A stretch of DNA of 10,287 bases from an uncultured Acidimicrobiia bacterium (lineage in GTDB: Bacteria > Actinomycetota > Acidimicrobiia > Spongiisociales > JAENVV01). The first letter of the stretch is position 1; every line of letters begins with the position of its first letter. Under the pieces are notes generated by a model. That model was given only the letters and a program-made list of their open reading frames with translations. It had not been told where the DNA came from and ran no database searches. The translations under genes and the position numbers were made by a program. Positions 1 to 6,198 of this stretch are shown here, one piece after another. Location of the stretch: the NCBI GenBank assembly GCA_905480085.1, contig CAJQPD010000107.1:1-10287 (forward strand). Direction: 5' to 3'.

Positions 1-1
1 C

Positions 2-2650
2 GAGGTCGAAGTCCTCAAGAAACTGCGAGACATCGCAGCCAAGAACGAAGTGATGTCATCACTCATTGGCCAGGGGTATTACTCGACGGTTACCCCGGCG
101 GTGATCCGGCGCCGCCTCATCGAAAGCCCTGCCTGGTACACCGCCTACACCCCCTACCAGCCAGAAATCTCCCAGGGACGCCTCGAGGCGCTTTTGAACT
201 TCCAGACCATGGTTGCTGACTTGACCGGGATGGACATTGCCAATGCTTCGCTCCTCGACGAAGCCACCGCCGCCGCCGAAGCCATGACCTTGATCCACCG
301 ATCCACCAAGGGCAGCAATGGTGACCGGTTCCTCGTCGACCGCGCCTGCTTCCCCCAGACGATTGCGGTTCTCGAGACGCGGGCAGACCCGCTAGGACTT
401 GAAATCGTCATCGGCGATCCCGCTGACATCGACGACAGCTTCTTCGGCATGATCGTCCAATACCCGGGTGAGCGGGGCTCGATACCCGACCTCAAGGCGA
501 CAATCGACAACGCCCACGGTTCAGGAGTAGCCGTGGCGGTGGCTGCGGACATCCTGGCACTGACCCTCATCGAGGCACCAGGAACCTACGGAGCAGACGT
601 GGTCGTGGGATCCACTCAACGATTCGGAGTCCCACTTGGCTTTGGTGGCCCCCACGCCGGTTACATGGCCGTCACCGACGATCTAAAGCGCTCGATGCCA
701 GGTCGACTTGCCGGCGTGTCGGTGGACACCGAAGGTCGCCCCGCCCTGCGGTTGGCACTCCAGACGCGCGAGCAGCACATCCGGCGGGAGCGAGCCACCT
801 CCAATATCTGCACCGCCCAAGCGTTACTGGCAATCGTGTCGTCGATGTACGCCGTCTACCACGGCCCGGATGGCCTGACCGACATCGCCACCCGGGTACA
901 CACCAAAGCTGCCCGGATAGCCGCCAGCCTCGCAGGGTCTGCTCATGTCGTGAAGAACTCATCGTTCTTCGACACGCTTGAAGTCACGATCGATGGCGGA
1001 GCGACCGACTTCATGGAGCGAGCCACCGCCCAGCGGATCAACGTCCGGTACCTTGATTCTCAGACCATCGGAATGAGCTTTGATGAGGTGACGTCTGAGA
1101 AGACCCTCGAGACGCTCTGTGAGCTATTCGGCGTCGAGTTGGTCGCCGATGCCCCGTCTGGCATTCCCGGGTCGGTAGCCCGGACCACCGAGTTTTTGAC
1201 CCACCCGGTATTCAATGTTCACCATTCCGAAACGCAGTTGCTGCGCTACATGCACATGTTGGCAAGCAAGGATCTGGCGCTTGACCGGGCCATGATTCCA
1301 CTCGGGTCGTGCACCATGAAACTCAATGCCACCGCCGCGCTGGAACCGATCAGCTGGCCGGAATTTGCCTATATTCACCCGTTCGCGCCGTCCGATCAGA
1401 CGGGCGGATACCAGGAGATCATCGCCGATCTCGAACGGTGGTTGAGTTCGATCACCGGGTATTCAGCGTTCAGTCTCCAGCCGAACGCCGGATCGCAGGG
1501 CGAATTTGCTGGTTTGTTGGCCATTGCGGCATACCACCGCAGCCGGGGAGACGATCACCGAAATGTCTGCTTGATTCCGGCATCGGCCCATGGCACGAAC
1601 CCGGCATCGGCAGTCATGGCCGGCATGGAAGTGGTCGTGGTCGCAACCACCGCTATGGGCGAGATCGACCTGGACGACCTACGGGCCAAAGCCGAACAGC
1701 ACTCAGCGTCGTTGGCAGCCATCATGATTACCTACCCGTCCACCAACGGAGTGTTTGAAGAAACCGTCGGGGAGGTCTGCCAGATCGTCCATGACCATGG
1801 GGGCCAGGTCTACGTCGACGGAGCCAACCTGAACGCCCTGGTCGGATTGGCCAAACCGGGACATTTTGGAGGTGACGTCTCCCACTTGAATCTCCACAAG
1901 ACGTTCTCCATCCCCCACGGCGGCGGAGGACCCGGCATCGGTCCGATCGGTGTCGGAGCCCACCTTGCCCCATTTCTGCCGGGACATCCCGAATTGGACC
2001 TCGGCACCAAGCAGGGCCCGGTCTCGGGGGCCCCGTACGGCTCGGCCGGTGTGCTTCCCGTTCCATGGGTCTATATCCACATGCTCGGCGAAGCCGGCCT
2101 GCGACGCTCGACGGAAGTCGCCATCCTGAATGCCAATTACATCGCCAAACGGTTGTCGGATGCGTACCCGGTCCTCTATACGGGAACCAACGGGTTTGTT
2201 GCTCACGAATGCATCATCGATATCCGGCCCATCACTCACGACTCGGGAGTAACCGTCGACGACATCGCCAAACGACTCATCGACTACGGTTTCCACGCTC
2301 CCACTATGAGCTTCCCGGTCGCCGGCACACTCATGATCGAGCCGACCGAGTCCGAATCCAAGCAAGAGTTGGATCGGTTTATCGACGCCATGTTGCAGAT
2401 CCGCGATGAGATCGCCGAGGTCGAGTCAGGCACGGTCTCGGTTGAAGAATCCGTCCTGCGCCACGCTCCTCACCCTGCCCGCGACATGATGACCGAAGAC
2501 TGGGACCGGGCCTATCCCCGCATGCAGGGTGCCTACCCGGGATCGGCGCACACCGGTCGGAAGTACTGGCCACCCGTGTCACGGATCGACGGGGGTTACG
2601 GGGACCGTCACCTGGTGTGCTCGTGCGTCCCGATCGAGGACTATGCCTAG
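2..2650 (+). CDS. gcvP: Glycine dehydrogenase (decarboxylating), P-protein of the glycine cleavage system; 5' end outside window
   Basis: This is the PLP-dependent P-protein, which decarboxylates glycine and passes the aminomethyl group to lipoyl H-protein (GcvH) in the cytoplasm. The frame is open from base 2, with residues [17 protein letters not shown] preceding the first GTG/ATG at 50/53. The gene therefore starts upstream, and roughly 70-80 residues are missing. The first conserved block (IGQGYY, then [20 protein letters not shown]) is near-identical to the family. The PLP lysine is in [18 protein letters not shown], about codon 633 of the visible frame (bases 1898-1900). The cysteine usual in the KTFCIPHGG stretch is serine here. 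The C-terminus ([18 protein letters not shown], then VCSC) is the normal P-protein end. Both homologous halves lie in one chain, so this is the fused (about 950 aa) type, not the two-subunit gcvPA/gcvPB type. It converges on an aminotransferase 16 bp away. No other gcv gene is in the window. Confidence 0.97.
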   Translation, partial: EVEVLKKLRDIAAKNEVMSSLIGQGYYSTVTPAVIRRRLIESPAWYTAYTPYQPEISQGRLEALLNFQTMVADLTGMDIANASLLDEATAAAEAMTLIHRSTKGSNGDRFLVDRACFPQTIAVLETRADPLGLEIVIGDPADIDDSFFGMIVQYPGERGSIPDLKATIDNAHGSGVAVAVAADILALTLIEAPGTYGADVVVGSTQRFGVPLGFGGPHAGYMAVTDDLKRSMPGRLAGVSVDTEGRPALRLALQTREQHIRRERATSNICTAQALLAIVSSMYAVYHGPDGLTDIATRVHTKAARIAASLAGSAHVVKNSSFFDTLEVTIDGGATDFMERATAQRINVRYLDSQTIGMSFDEVTSEKTLETLCELFGVELVADAPSGIPGSVARTTEFLTHPVFNVHHSETQLLRYMHMLASKDLALDRAMIPLGSCTMKLNATAALEPISWPEFAYIHPFAPSDQTGGYQEIIADLERWLSSITGYSAFSLQPNAGSQGEFAGLLAIAAYHRSRGDDHRNVCLIPASAHGTNPASAVMAGMEVVVVATTAMGEIDLDDLRAKAEQHSASLAAIMITYPSTNGVFEETVGEVCQIVHDHGGQVYVDGANLNALVGLAKPGHFGGDVSHLNLHKTFSIPHGGGGPGIGPIGVGAHLAPFLPGHPELDLGTKQGPVSGAPYGSAGVLPVPWVYIHMLGEAGLRRSTEVAILNANYIAKRLSDAYPVLYTGTNGFVAHECIIDIRPITHDSGVTVDDIAKRLIDYGFHAPTMSFPVAGTLMIEPTESESKQELDRFIDAMLQIRDEIAEVESGTVSVEESVLRHAPHPARDMMTEDWDRAYPRMQGAYPGSAHTGRKYWPPVSRIDGGYGDRHLVCSCVPIEDYA

Positions 2651-2666
2651 GACTTCATAGAGAGAC

Positions 2667-3800
2667 CTAGGAACTCAGGATCACTCCAAGGGTGTTTTCC
2701 AACAACGCGACCGTCCGGTCGATGTTGTGCAGTTTGTCGAGGCCAAATAGCCCCATGCGAAACGTCGAGAAATCGGCCGGTTCGTCGCACGCCAACGGAA
2801 CCCCAGCGGCGATCTGAAGGCCGGCGCCGGCAAACTTCGATCCGTTCTTGATCGACGGGTCATCGGTGTAGGCGACCACCACCCCCGGAGCTTCAAACCC
2901 GGGAGCGGCCAGGCTTTTGAACCCGAACTGGCCAAGGAGAGCCCTCACCCGGTCACCGAGTTCTTGTTGTTCGGCTCTCAGATTCTCAAACCCGTACATC
3001 TCAGCCTCGGCCATGACATTCCGAAAGACAATCAGGGCGTCGGTCGGCATGGTGGCGTGATAGGCATGGCCCCCACCCTCATAGGCTTCCATGATCTCGG
3101 TCCACTTCTTGAGGTCGCACGCGAAGCTCGAGCTAGCGGTGTTTTCCATCCTGGCGCGGGCTCGCTCGTTCATCATGACCAGGCCGGCACAAGGCGAAGC
3201 ACTCCAGCCTTTTTGGGGAGCGCTACACAGGACATCAACTCCGAGCGCTGCCATGTCGACCCACATCGTGCCGGACGCAATGCAATCCAGCACAAAGAGA
3301 CCACCCACGGCGTGCGTCGCGTCGGCAACTCTCCGAATGTAATCGTTAGGCAGGATCATTCCGGCGGAGGTTTCGACATGGGGAGCAAACACAACGGCGG
3401 GCCGTTCGGAGGCGATGGTCGCTTCAACCTCATCAATTGGAACGGGAGCAAAAAACGCCTGGCGTCCCTCCTCGATAGCCCGGGCCTTGAGAACCGTATG
3501 AGACGCAGGAATCCCACCAGCGTCGAAGATCTGAGTCCATCGATAGCTGAACCATCCGTTTCGAAGGACCAGGCAATGCTCACCGTTGGCAAACTGGCGG
3601 GCGACGGCTTCCATACCGAACGTTCCGCTTCCAGGCACCACGGCCACAGACGTGGCTTTATAAACCGTCTTGAGGGTGGCCGAAATGTCCCGCATCGCAA
3701 GCTGAAACAACTCCGACATGTGGTTCACAGCTCGATCGGTGTACACCACCGAGTATTCGAGCAGCCCGTCCGGGTCGACATCGGGTAGCAATCCGGGCAT
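2667..3800 (-). CDS. Class V PLP-dependent aminotransferase, alanine/serine-glyoxylate type
   Basis: This is a fold-type I aminotransferase of class V (AGXT/serine-glyoxylate-like). It probably transfers amino groups between alanine or serine and glyoxylate in the cytoplasm; the exact substrate cannot be read from sequence. Numbering from the ATG at 3800, a PGSGTFGMEA phosphate-binding loop sits near residues 56-65. The aspartate that contacts the PLP ring is in FVLDCIAS (about 172), and the Schiff-base lysine is in SAPQKGWSASP (about K197). The 377-residue length is normal. I chose the ATG at 3798-3800 over the one at 3804-3806 because GGAGG (3807-3811) is directly against the first ATG but 6 nt from the second. 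A subfamily with the same EYSVVYTDRAVNHM and KLHNIDRTVA landmarks is widespread and usually annotated only generically. Convergence with gcvP fits glycine/glyoxylate metabolism. Confidence 0.9.
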   Translation of the reverse strand: MPGLLPDVDPDGLLEYSVVYTDRAVNHMSELFQLAMRDISATLKTVYKATSVAVVPGSGTFGMEAVARQFANGEHCLVLRNGWFSYRWTQIFDAGGIPASHTVLKARAIEEGRQAFFAPVPIDEVEATIASERPAVVFAPHVETSAGMILPNDYIRRVADATHAVGGLFVLDCIASGTMWVDMAALGVDVLCSAPQKGWSASPCAGLVMMNERARARMENTASSSFACDLKKWTEIMEAYEGGGHAYHATMPTDALIVFRNVMAEAEMYGFENLRAEQQELGDRVRALLGQFGFKSLAAPGFEAPGVVVAYTDDPSIKNGSKFAGAGLQIAAGVPLACDEPADFSTFRMGLFGLDKLHNIDRTVALLENTLGVILSS

Positions 3801-3806
3801 GTGCAT

Positions 3807-3811
3807 CCTCC
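3807..3811 (-). promoter_or_regulatory. Shine-Dalgarno GGAGG deciding the aminotransferase start
   Basis: On the minus strand GGAGG is followed directly by ATGCACATG. A zero spacer to the first ATG is unusable for normal initiation, whereas 6 nt to the second ATG is ideal. The protein most likely begins MPGLLPDV. Confidence 0.7.
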
Positions 3812-3826
3812 AGGAACAGTCAACGT

Positions 3827-3843
3827 GTCTCCCGTTGGAAGAC
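3827..3843 (-). other. Small hairpin in the aminotransferase 5' leader
   Basis: On the transcript side the sequence GTCTTCC-AAC-GGGAGAC can form a seven-pair stem (one G-U) closed by a three-base loop. It lies between the predicted -10 box and the ribosome binding site. No U-tract follows, so it is not an intrinsic terminator. Whether it regulates anything is unknown. Confidence 0.35.
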
Positions 3844-3851
3844 CCGTTTTG

Positions 3852-3857
3852 AGATTA
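3852..3857 (-). promoter_or_regulatory. Candidate -10 box for the aminotransferase gene
   Basis: TAATCT on the minus strand (TANNNT, close to TATAAT) lies about 50 bases before the chosen ATG, which would give a leader of roughly 45 nt. The best -35 match at 18 bp (TCGAGT) is weak, so this rests mainly on the -10 match. Confidence 0.45.
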
Positions 3858-3927
3858 CCTCAATTGGGCCGTTCCACTCGACTCGCCCGGCGGACCTCCC
3901 CAAGCGCGGTGGCCGGCGTGCGTCGGA

Positions 3928-4305
3928 TCAGCTGACGTCGGCGCGGGCCCTGGCCCATGCCAAAGCTTCTTCCTCGTCGGAAAACACTTCGACCGGCCGG
4001 TCGGGAGACTGGTACTTCTTGAATAGGCCAGCCAACGCAACGGAAATGTCTGAGCTCACGAGCAGGGCCGTCGCCAGCTCTACCCCACCCAGATCATCAC
4101 TGAACATGGCCCTGGCATCCCGACCGGCGAACCCCATCTCTCGCATGTCAACCAGCACTGCGACCGGAACGCCACCAGCCAGCTCGACCGTGACCCTCTG
4201 AACCTCACGGGCACCTTCAGGACTCAGCACCGCTTGCGGATCGATGACGTGAACGATCACGCGCCCGTCCAGGTGCATCCGTCCTATGGGCGTTCTCGCG
4301 TCCAT
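3928..4305 (-). CDS. Small STAS/SpoIIAA-like domain protein
   Basis: A 125-residue soluble protein with the alternating beta/alpha pattern of STAS or SpoIIAA-like proteins. It has a first strand GRVIVHVIDPQ, a central strand and helix VAVLVDMREMGF with ARAMFSDD, and a strand ATALLVSS. The end is helix-strand-helix, ALAGLFKKYQSP then RPVEVFSDEEEALAWARA. The C-terminal phrase F-x-(D/S)-E-x-E-A-L-A-W is typical of small bacterial proteins grouped with STAS/SEC14-like domains whose function is mostly unknown. No phosphorylatable serine can be assigned with confidence, so an anti-sigma antagonist role is only a possibility. I chose the ATG at 4305, where the recognisable domain begins. A GTG at 4380 would add 25 unconserved-looking residues and has no ribosome binding site. 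The ATG also lacks a Shine-Dalgarno but has a -10-like box placed for a leaderless mRNA. It is a lone gene with no obvious partner kinase nearby. Confidence 0.75.
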   Translation of the reverse strand: MDARTPIGRMHLDGRVIVHVIDPQAVLSPEGAREVQRVTVELAGGVPVAVLVDMREMGFAGRDARAMFSDDLGGVELATALLVSSDISVALAGLFKKYQSPDRPVEVFSDEEEALAWARARADVS

Positions 4306-4311
4306 ACCAGA

Positions 4312-4317
4312 ACGATA
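4312..4317 (-). promoter_or_regulatory. Candidate -10 box for a leaderless STAS-like transcript
   Basis: TATCGT (TANNNT) occupies positions -12 to -7 relative to the ATG at 4305, where a -10 element should be if transcription starts at the A of the ATG. No Shine-Dalgarno is present between the box and the start, which agrees with a leaderless mRNA. The -35 region (CCGACG at 17 bp) is poor. Confidence 0.4.
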
Positions 4318-4358
4318 GTTGGAAAAGTCGTTGGCGTCGGGGTAGCTGGGACACTTTG

Positions 4359-4393
4359 GACCGGGCGCCGGTCGAAGCACTGTTCAGTCGACC
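4359..4393. repeat. Overlapping inverted repeats upstream of the STAS-like gene
   Basis: Two perfect inverted repeats overlap. GACCGG-GCG-CCGGTC spans 4359-4373, and GGTCGA-N12-TCGACC spans 4370-4393. They lie 54-88 bases before the chosen ATG of the STAS-like gene and about 200 bases before the small + strand ORF. They could be operator half-sites or RNA stems. No T-tract follows on either strand, so a terminator is unlikely. Confidence 0.4.
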
Positions 4394-4573
4394 GTTGGCG
4401 ATCAATCAGAGGATAGGAGCCCAAGGCGCTAGCCGACTAGTGGTTCGATTTGTTCCCAAGTCCGCGCTTCTACTCGGACCACTTCCCGATTCCGCATGCC
4501 CTGCGCAGTATTCTTGCTTCGGCCAACTTCATAGCCATTCCGATCGACCAAACCAGCCGGACTTTATCTGAGT

Positions 4574-4580
4574 GAGGGGA
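4574..4580 (+). promoter_or_regulatory. Ribosome binding site of the arginine-rich small ORF
   Basis: GAGGGGA sits 7 nt before the ATG at 4588. An in-frame TGA at 4573-4575 stops any upstream extension. A GTG at 4582 is in frame but only 1-2 nt from the site, so the ATG is the preferred start. Confidence 0.55.
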
Positions 4581-4587
4581 AGTGGAA

Positions 4588-4755
4588 ATGCGAGAAGGAC
4601 CAGAGGGCGAGCGACGGAAAACCCGGCGCAGAACCGAAGAACGCCGGCGCGTCGAACGCCGAACCAGGAGCGAAGGCCCCCCCGACGGTGTTGAACGGCG
4701 TATGGGCGAGCGCCGCCAGGGAGACCGCCGGCAGGCCGACAGACGCCAGCCTTAA
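4588..4755 (+). CDS. Small arginine-rich protein with RRxxE/D pentapeptide repeats, function unknown
   Basis: A 55-codon ORF (ATG to TAA) encodes a highly charged protein with 20 Arg, 1 Lys and 12 Asp/Glu residues. It has almost no hydrophobic residues, no signal peptide and no membrane segment. Residues 8-27 (ERRKT RRRTE ERRRV ERRTR) and 36-55 (ERRMG ERRQG DRRQA DRRQP) form two blocks of four pentapeptides, separated by an SEGPPDGV linker. The eight RR pairs use seven different codon pairs, so the periodicity is kept at the protein level. The ribosome binding site is good. It lies alone on the + strand between two leftward genes and ends 34 bases before the stop of the YgjV-like gene. Short (E/D)RRxGxDRR stretches occur as tails of various bacterial proteins, but I do not recognise a stand-alone family. 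A role binding nucleic acid or acidic surfaces is a guess from composition. The competing minus-strand ORF here lacks family features. Confidence 0.5.
   Translation: MREGPEGERRKTRRRTEERRRVERRTRSEGPPDGVERRMGERRQGDRRQADRRQP
4609..4668 (+). repeat. First block of four RRxx pentapeptide codon units
   Basis: Four 15-bp units encode ERRKT, RRRTE, ERRRV and ERRTR. The DNA units have diverged from one another while the RR dipeptide stays in register. Confidence 0.6.
4693..4752 (+). repeat. Second block of four RRxx pentapeptide codon units
   Basis: Four 15-bp units encode ERRMG, ERRQG, DRRQA and DRRQP, running up to the stop codon. They are out of phase with the first block: the RR pairs at residues 24-25 and 37-38 are 13 residues apart instead of a multiple of five. 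This suggests either two separate duplications or a linker insertion. Confidence 0.6.
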
Positions 4756-4789
4756 GCCGGTCTGCACAGGGAACCGTTTGCCGGTCCGA

Positions 4790-5401
4790 TCAGGATTCCG
4801 GCCGAACGAACCACCCGTCTGGCCTTTCGACGAATCCCATCCGCCTCAAATAGGCGACGTGGCCTTGCGACGGCGCAGCAAGTTTGAAGGTGGCCTTCGG
4901 GAGCGGGCCGTCCGGGGAATACAGGTAGCGACCAATCTTCGAATCTCGAAAACGGGGAATGGCATAGTCAAGATTCACTTGCCATTCGTCTGGCCCAGAC
5001 TCATGGCCGATCCACAGCCCGGCAGGCACAAGATCGCGCAATATGAAGATCGCCCGGCAGTCACTCTCCGGCATGGAAAAGGAAGGGAAGTAGTTGGCGA
5101 TATCGGCCCCGTGGAATTCAAGAAACCGCTTGAGGTAGGCACTATCGGGGCCCGTAGAGAGGAATGAGAAATAGTCCGTCACCTGACTCATGCGATACAA
5201 CGACCAGGCGTTGATAGCCATAATGCTCACATTCACAACGATGAGAGGCACCGCCCCGATCAGCATGGCATACGTCGTGAAAACCAGCGCTCCAGCGAGG
5301 CTGACCATGCGAAGACGACGTAGAGAGGTCATGAGCAGGGCAGTAACCACCAGCGCCGAACCGAGGTAGCCAATGAGTTCATACACGAGGCCTCGACTCA
5401 T
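4790..5401 (-). CDS. YgjV-like inner membrane protein with C-terminal GNAT-like domain
   Basis: A 203-residue protein with two parts. Residues about 5-70 hold three predicted membrane segments (about 5-24, 32-50 and 52-69). Between the first two is a basic turn, MTSLRRLRMVS, and the third contains PLIVVNVSIMAINAWSLYRM, the pattern of YgjV-type inner membrane proteins. Residues about 83-203 look like a degenerate GNAT fold. They include VNLDYAIPRFRDSKIGRYLY, with an R-x-x-K-x-G-R turn where acetyl-CoA is gripped in GNAT enzymes, and end in YLRRMGF, a usual GNAT terminus. The positive turn suggests a cytoplasmic loop there and a cytoplasmic tail. Substrate and activity are unknown. The start ATG overlaps the glycosylase stop by ATGA, and AAGGAG lies 5 nt upstream inside the glycosylase gene, so translation is probably coupled. 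It is the last gene of the leftward run. Confidence 0.75.
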   Translation of the reverse strand: MSRGLVYELIGYLGSALVVTALLMTSLRRLRMVSLAGALVFTTYAMLIGAVPLIVVNVSIMAINAWSLYRMSQVTDYFSFLSTGPDSAYLKRFLEFHGADIANYFPSFSMPESDCRAIFILRDLVPAGLWIGHESGPDEWQVNLDYAIPRFRDSKIGRYLYSPDGPLPKATFKLAAPSQGHVAYLRRMGFVERPDGWFVRPES

Positions 5402-5976
5402 GCAATCTCCTTGGTGGTGATGCCGGCCGCATCGGCAGCTTTGCGGTACCAGGTTGCTAGCGAGTCAACCGATTCGTGGGCGTTCAAGCCACTCGGATTG
5501 GGCAAAACCCACAATTCGGCATGACCTATCAGCTCGGATTGACGGCCCATCACGGCCTTCGGTCGCCTGAAACCGGTCCGATACGCGGTGATACCTGCGA
5601 TCGCGACAACCGCCGGGCGCCACATCTCGATGTTGGTTGTCAATCGCTCGGCACCTTGTCTGAGTTCCTCGTTCGACAGTTCCGAAGCTTTGGCAGTCGC
5701 CCGCCGCGCAACGTTCGATATCCCCAGGCCCCGCTGGGTGAAGCGACGCCGGTCATCGTCGGTCATGCCCGCCGACGGGTCGATCGGCCAATCGACAATC
5801 CCCGCTTTCAAAAGTGCCGGATAAAACCGATTCCCCGGGTATGCGAAGTGCGTCTGGGTCGCCGCCGTCCACAAACCCGGGTTGATACCGACGAACAAGA
5901 GCTTCACCGGTGGTATTACCAGATCGGGAACGGTGGCATCTCGAAACGCTTCAAGTTCTTGCCGTGTGTAACCCAC
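5398..5976 (-). CDS. mug: G/U mismatch-specific DNA glycosylase (Mug/TDG-like, uracil-DNA glycosylase superfamily)
   Basis: This enzyme removes uracil or thymine, often also alkylated bases, from G:U and G:T mispairs to start base excision repair. Motif 1 is LLFVGINPGLWTAATQTHF, with the catalytic-site asparagine of the Mug/TDG family (N32 from the chosen start), followed by YPGNRFYPAL. Motif 2 is VLPNPSGLNAH near the C-terminus, the minor-groove/intercalation loop. This places it in UDG family 2 rather than family 1 Ung. I chose the GTG at 5974-5976, so that the protein begins just before YTRQELEAF, where family members commonly start. A TTG at 6075 would add 33 residues with no recognised similarity and no ribosome binding site. 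Neither start has a good Shine-Dalgarno; a TAACAT box lies 8 nt before the GTG. It sits 222 bp after the D-threonine aldolase-like gene, so it may have its own promoter, and it overlaps the next gene by 4 bp. Confidence 0.9.
   Translation of the reverse strand: MGYTRQELEAFRDATVPDLVIPPVKLLFVGINPGLWTAATQTHFAYPGNRFYPALLKAGIVDWPIDPSAGMTDDDRRRFTQRGLGISNVARRATAKASELSNEELRQGAERLTTNIEMWRPAVVAIAGITAYRTGFRRPKAVMGRQSELIGHAELWVLPNPSGLNAHESVDSLATWYRKAADAAGITTKEIA
5407..5412 (-). promoter_or_regulatory. Shine-Dalgarno AAGGAG of the YgjV-like gene, inside the glycosylase gene
   Basis: AAGGAG occurs 5 nt before the ATG at 5401 and doubles as the Lys-Glu codons near the glycosylase C-terminus. It fixes the start and supports translational coupling across the ATGA overlap. 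Confidence 0.75.
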
Positions 5977-6198
5977 AACCGAGCATGTTAGGTCAGCGAT
6001 GACTTCGGCATTCAGTCTCCATATAGGTGCCAGTCGGCCGCTCACCAGTTCACCAAGGGACAAGGAATCGACCAAGCTTTTGTAAGGGCCATGACGGCCG
6101 GGATCTTGTCAGGTGGTGAAAGGCCCGCCCATCCGAGGCGAGATTCGACGATTCGGACCAATGCGGCCGATTCCGAAGCCCGAGACCGGCGCCGGAAG

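Noticed and set aside
1703..2365. Long minus-strand ORF of 220 codons inside gcvP
   Set aside because: It is antisense to the catalytic half of a strongly conserved gene and has no recognisable domain; it is a shadow of high-GC codon usage.
2964..3788. 274-codon plus-strand ORF opposite the aminotransferase
   Set aside because: The minus strand carries a full, motif-complete aminotransferase; this antisense translation shows no family features.
3801..3927. Glycine riboswitch upstream of the aminotransferase
   Set aside because: The predicted leader is about 45 nt, far too short for either glycine aptamer, and no aptamer core was recognised.
4356..4571. 71-codon plus-strand ORF starting at TTG, upstream of the arginine-rich ORF
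   Set aside because: TTG start, no ribosome binding site, no recognisable pattern; it overlaps the candidate control region.
4564..4767. 67-codon minus-strand ORF opposite the arginine-rich ORF
   Set aside because: Its Ala/Phe/Ser-rich composition is what antisense of Arg/Glu repeats gives, and it has no family match; the plus frame has the ribosome binding site and residue-level periodicity.
4756..4789. Possible bidirectional terminator between the small ORF and the YgjV-like gene
   Set aside because: The best stem (ACCG-TTTGC-CGGT at 4773-4785) has only four pairs and no T-tract.
5476..5991. 171-codon plus-strand ORF opposite the Mug-like gene
   Set aside because: Antisense to a gene with both diagnostic glycosylase motifs; low-complexity, Arg/Pro-rich translation.
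6186..6195. Perfect palindrome CCGGCGCCGG just after the D-threonine aldolase-like stop, considered as a terminator
   Set aside because: It has no loop, can form at most a short stem, and no T-tract follows; it is more likely chance in GC-rich DNA.
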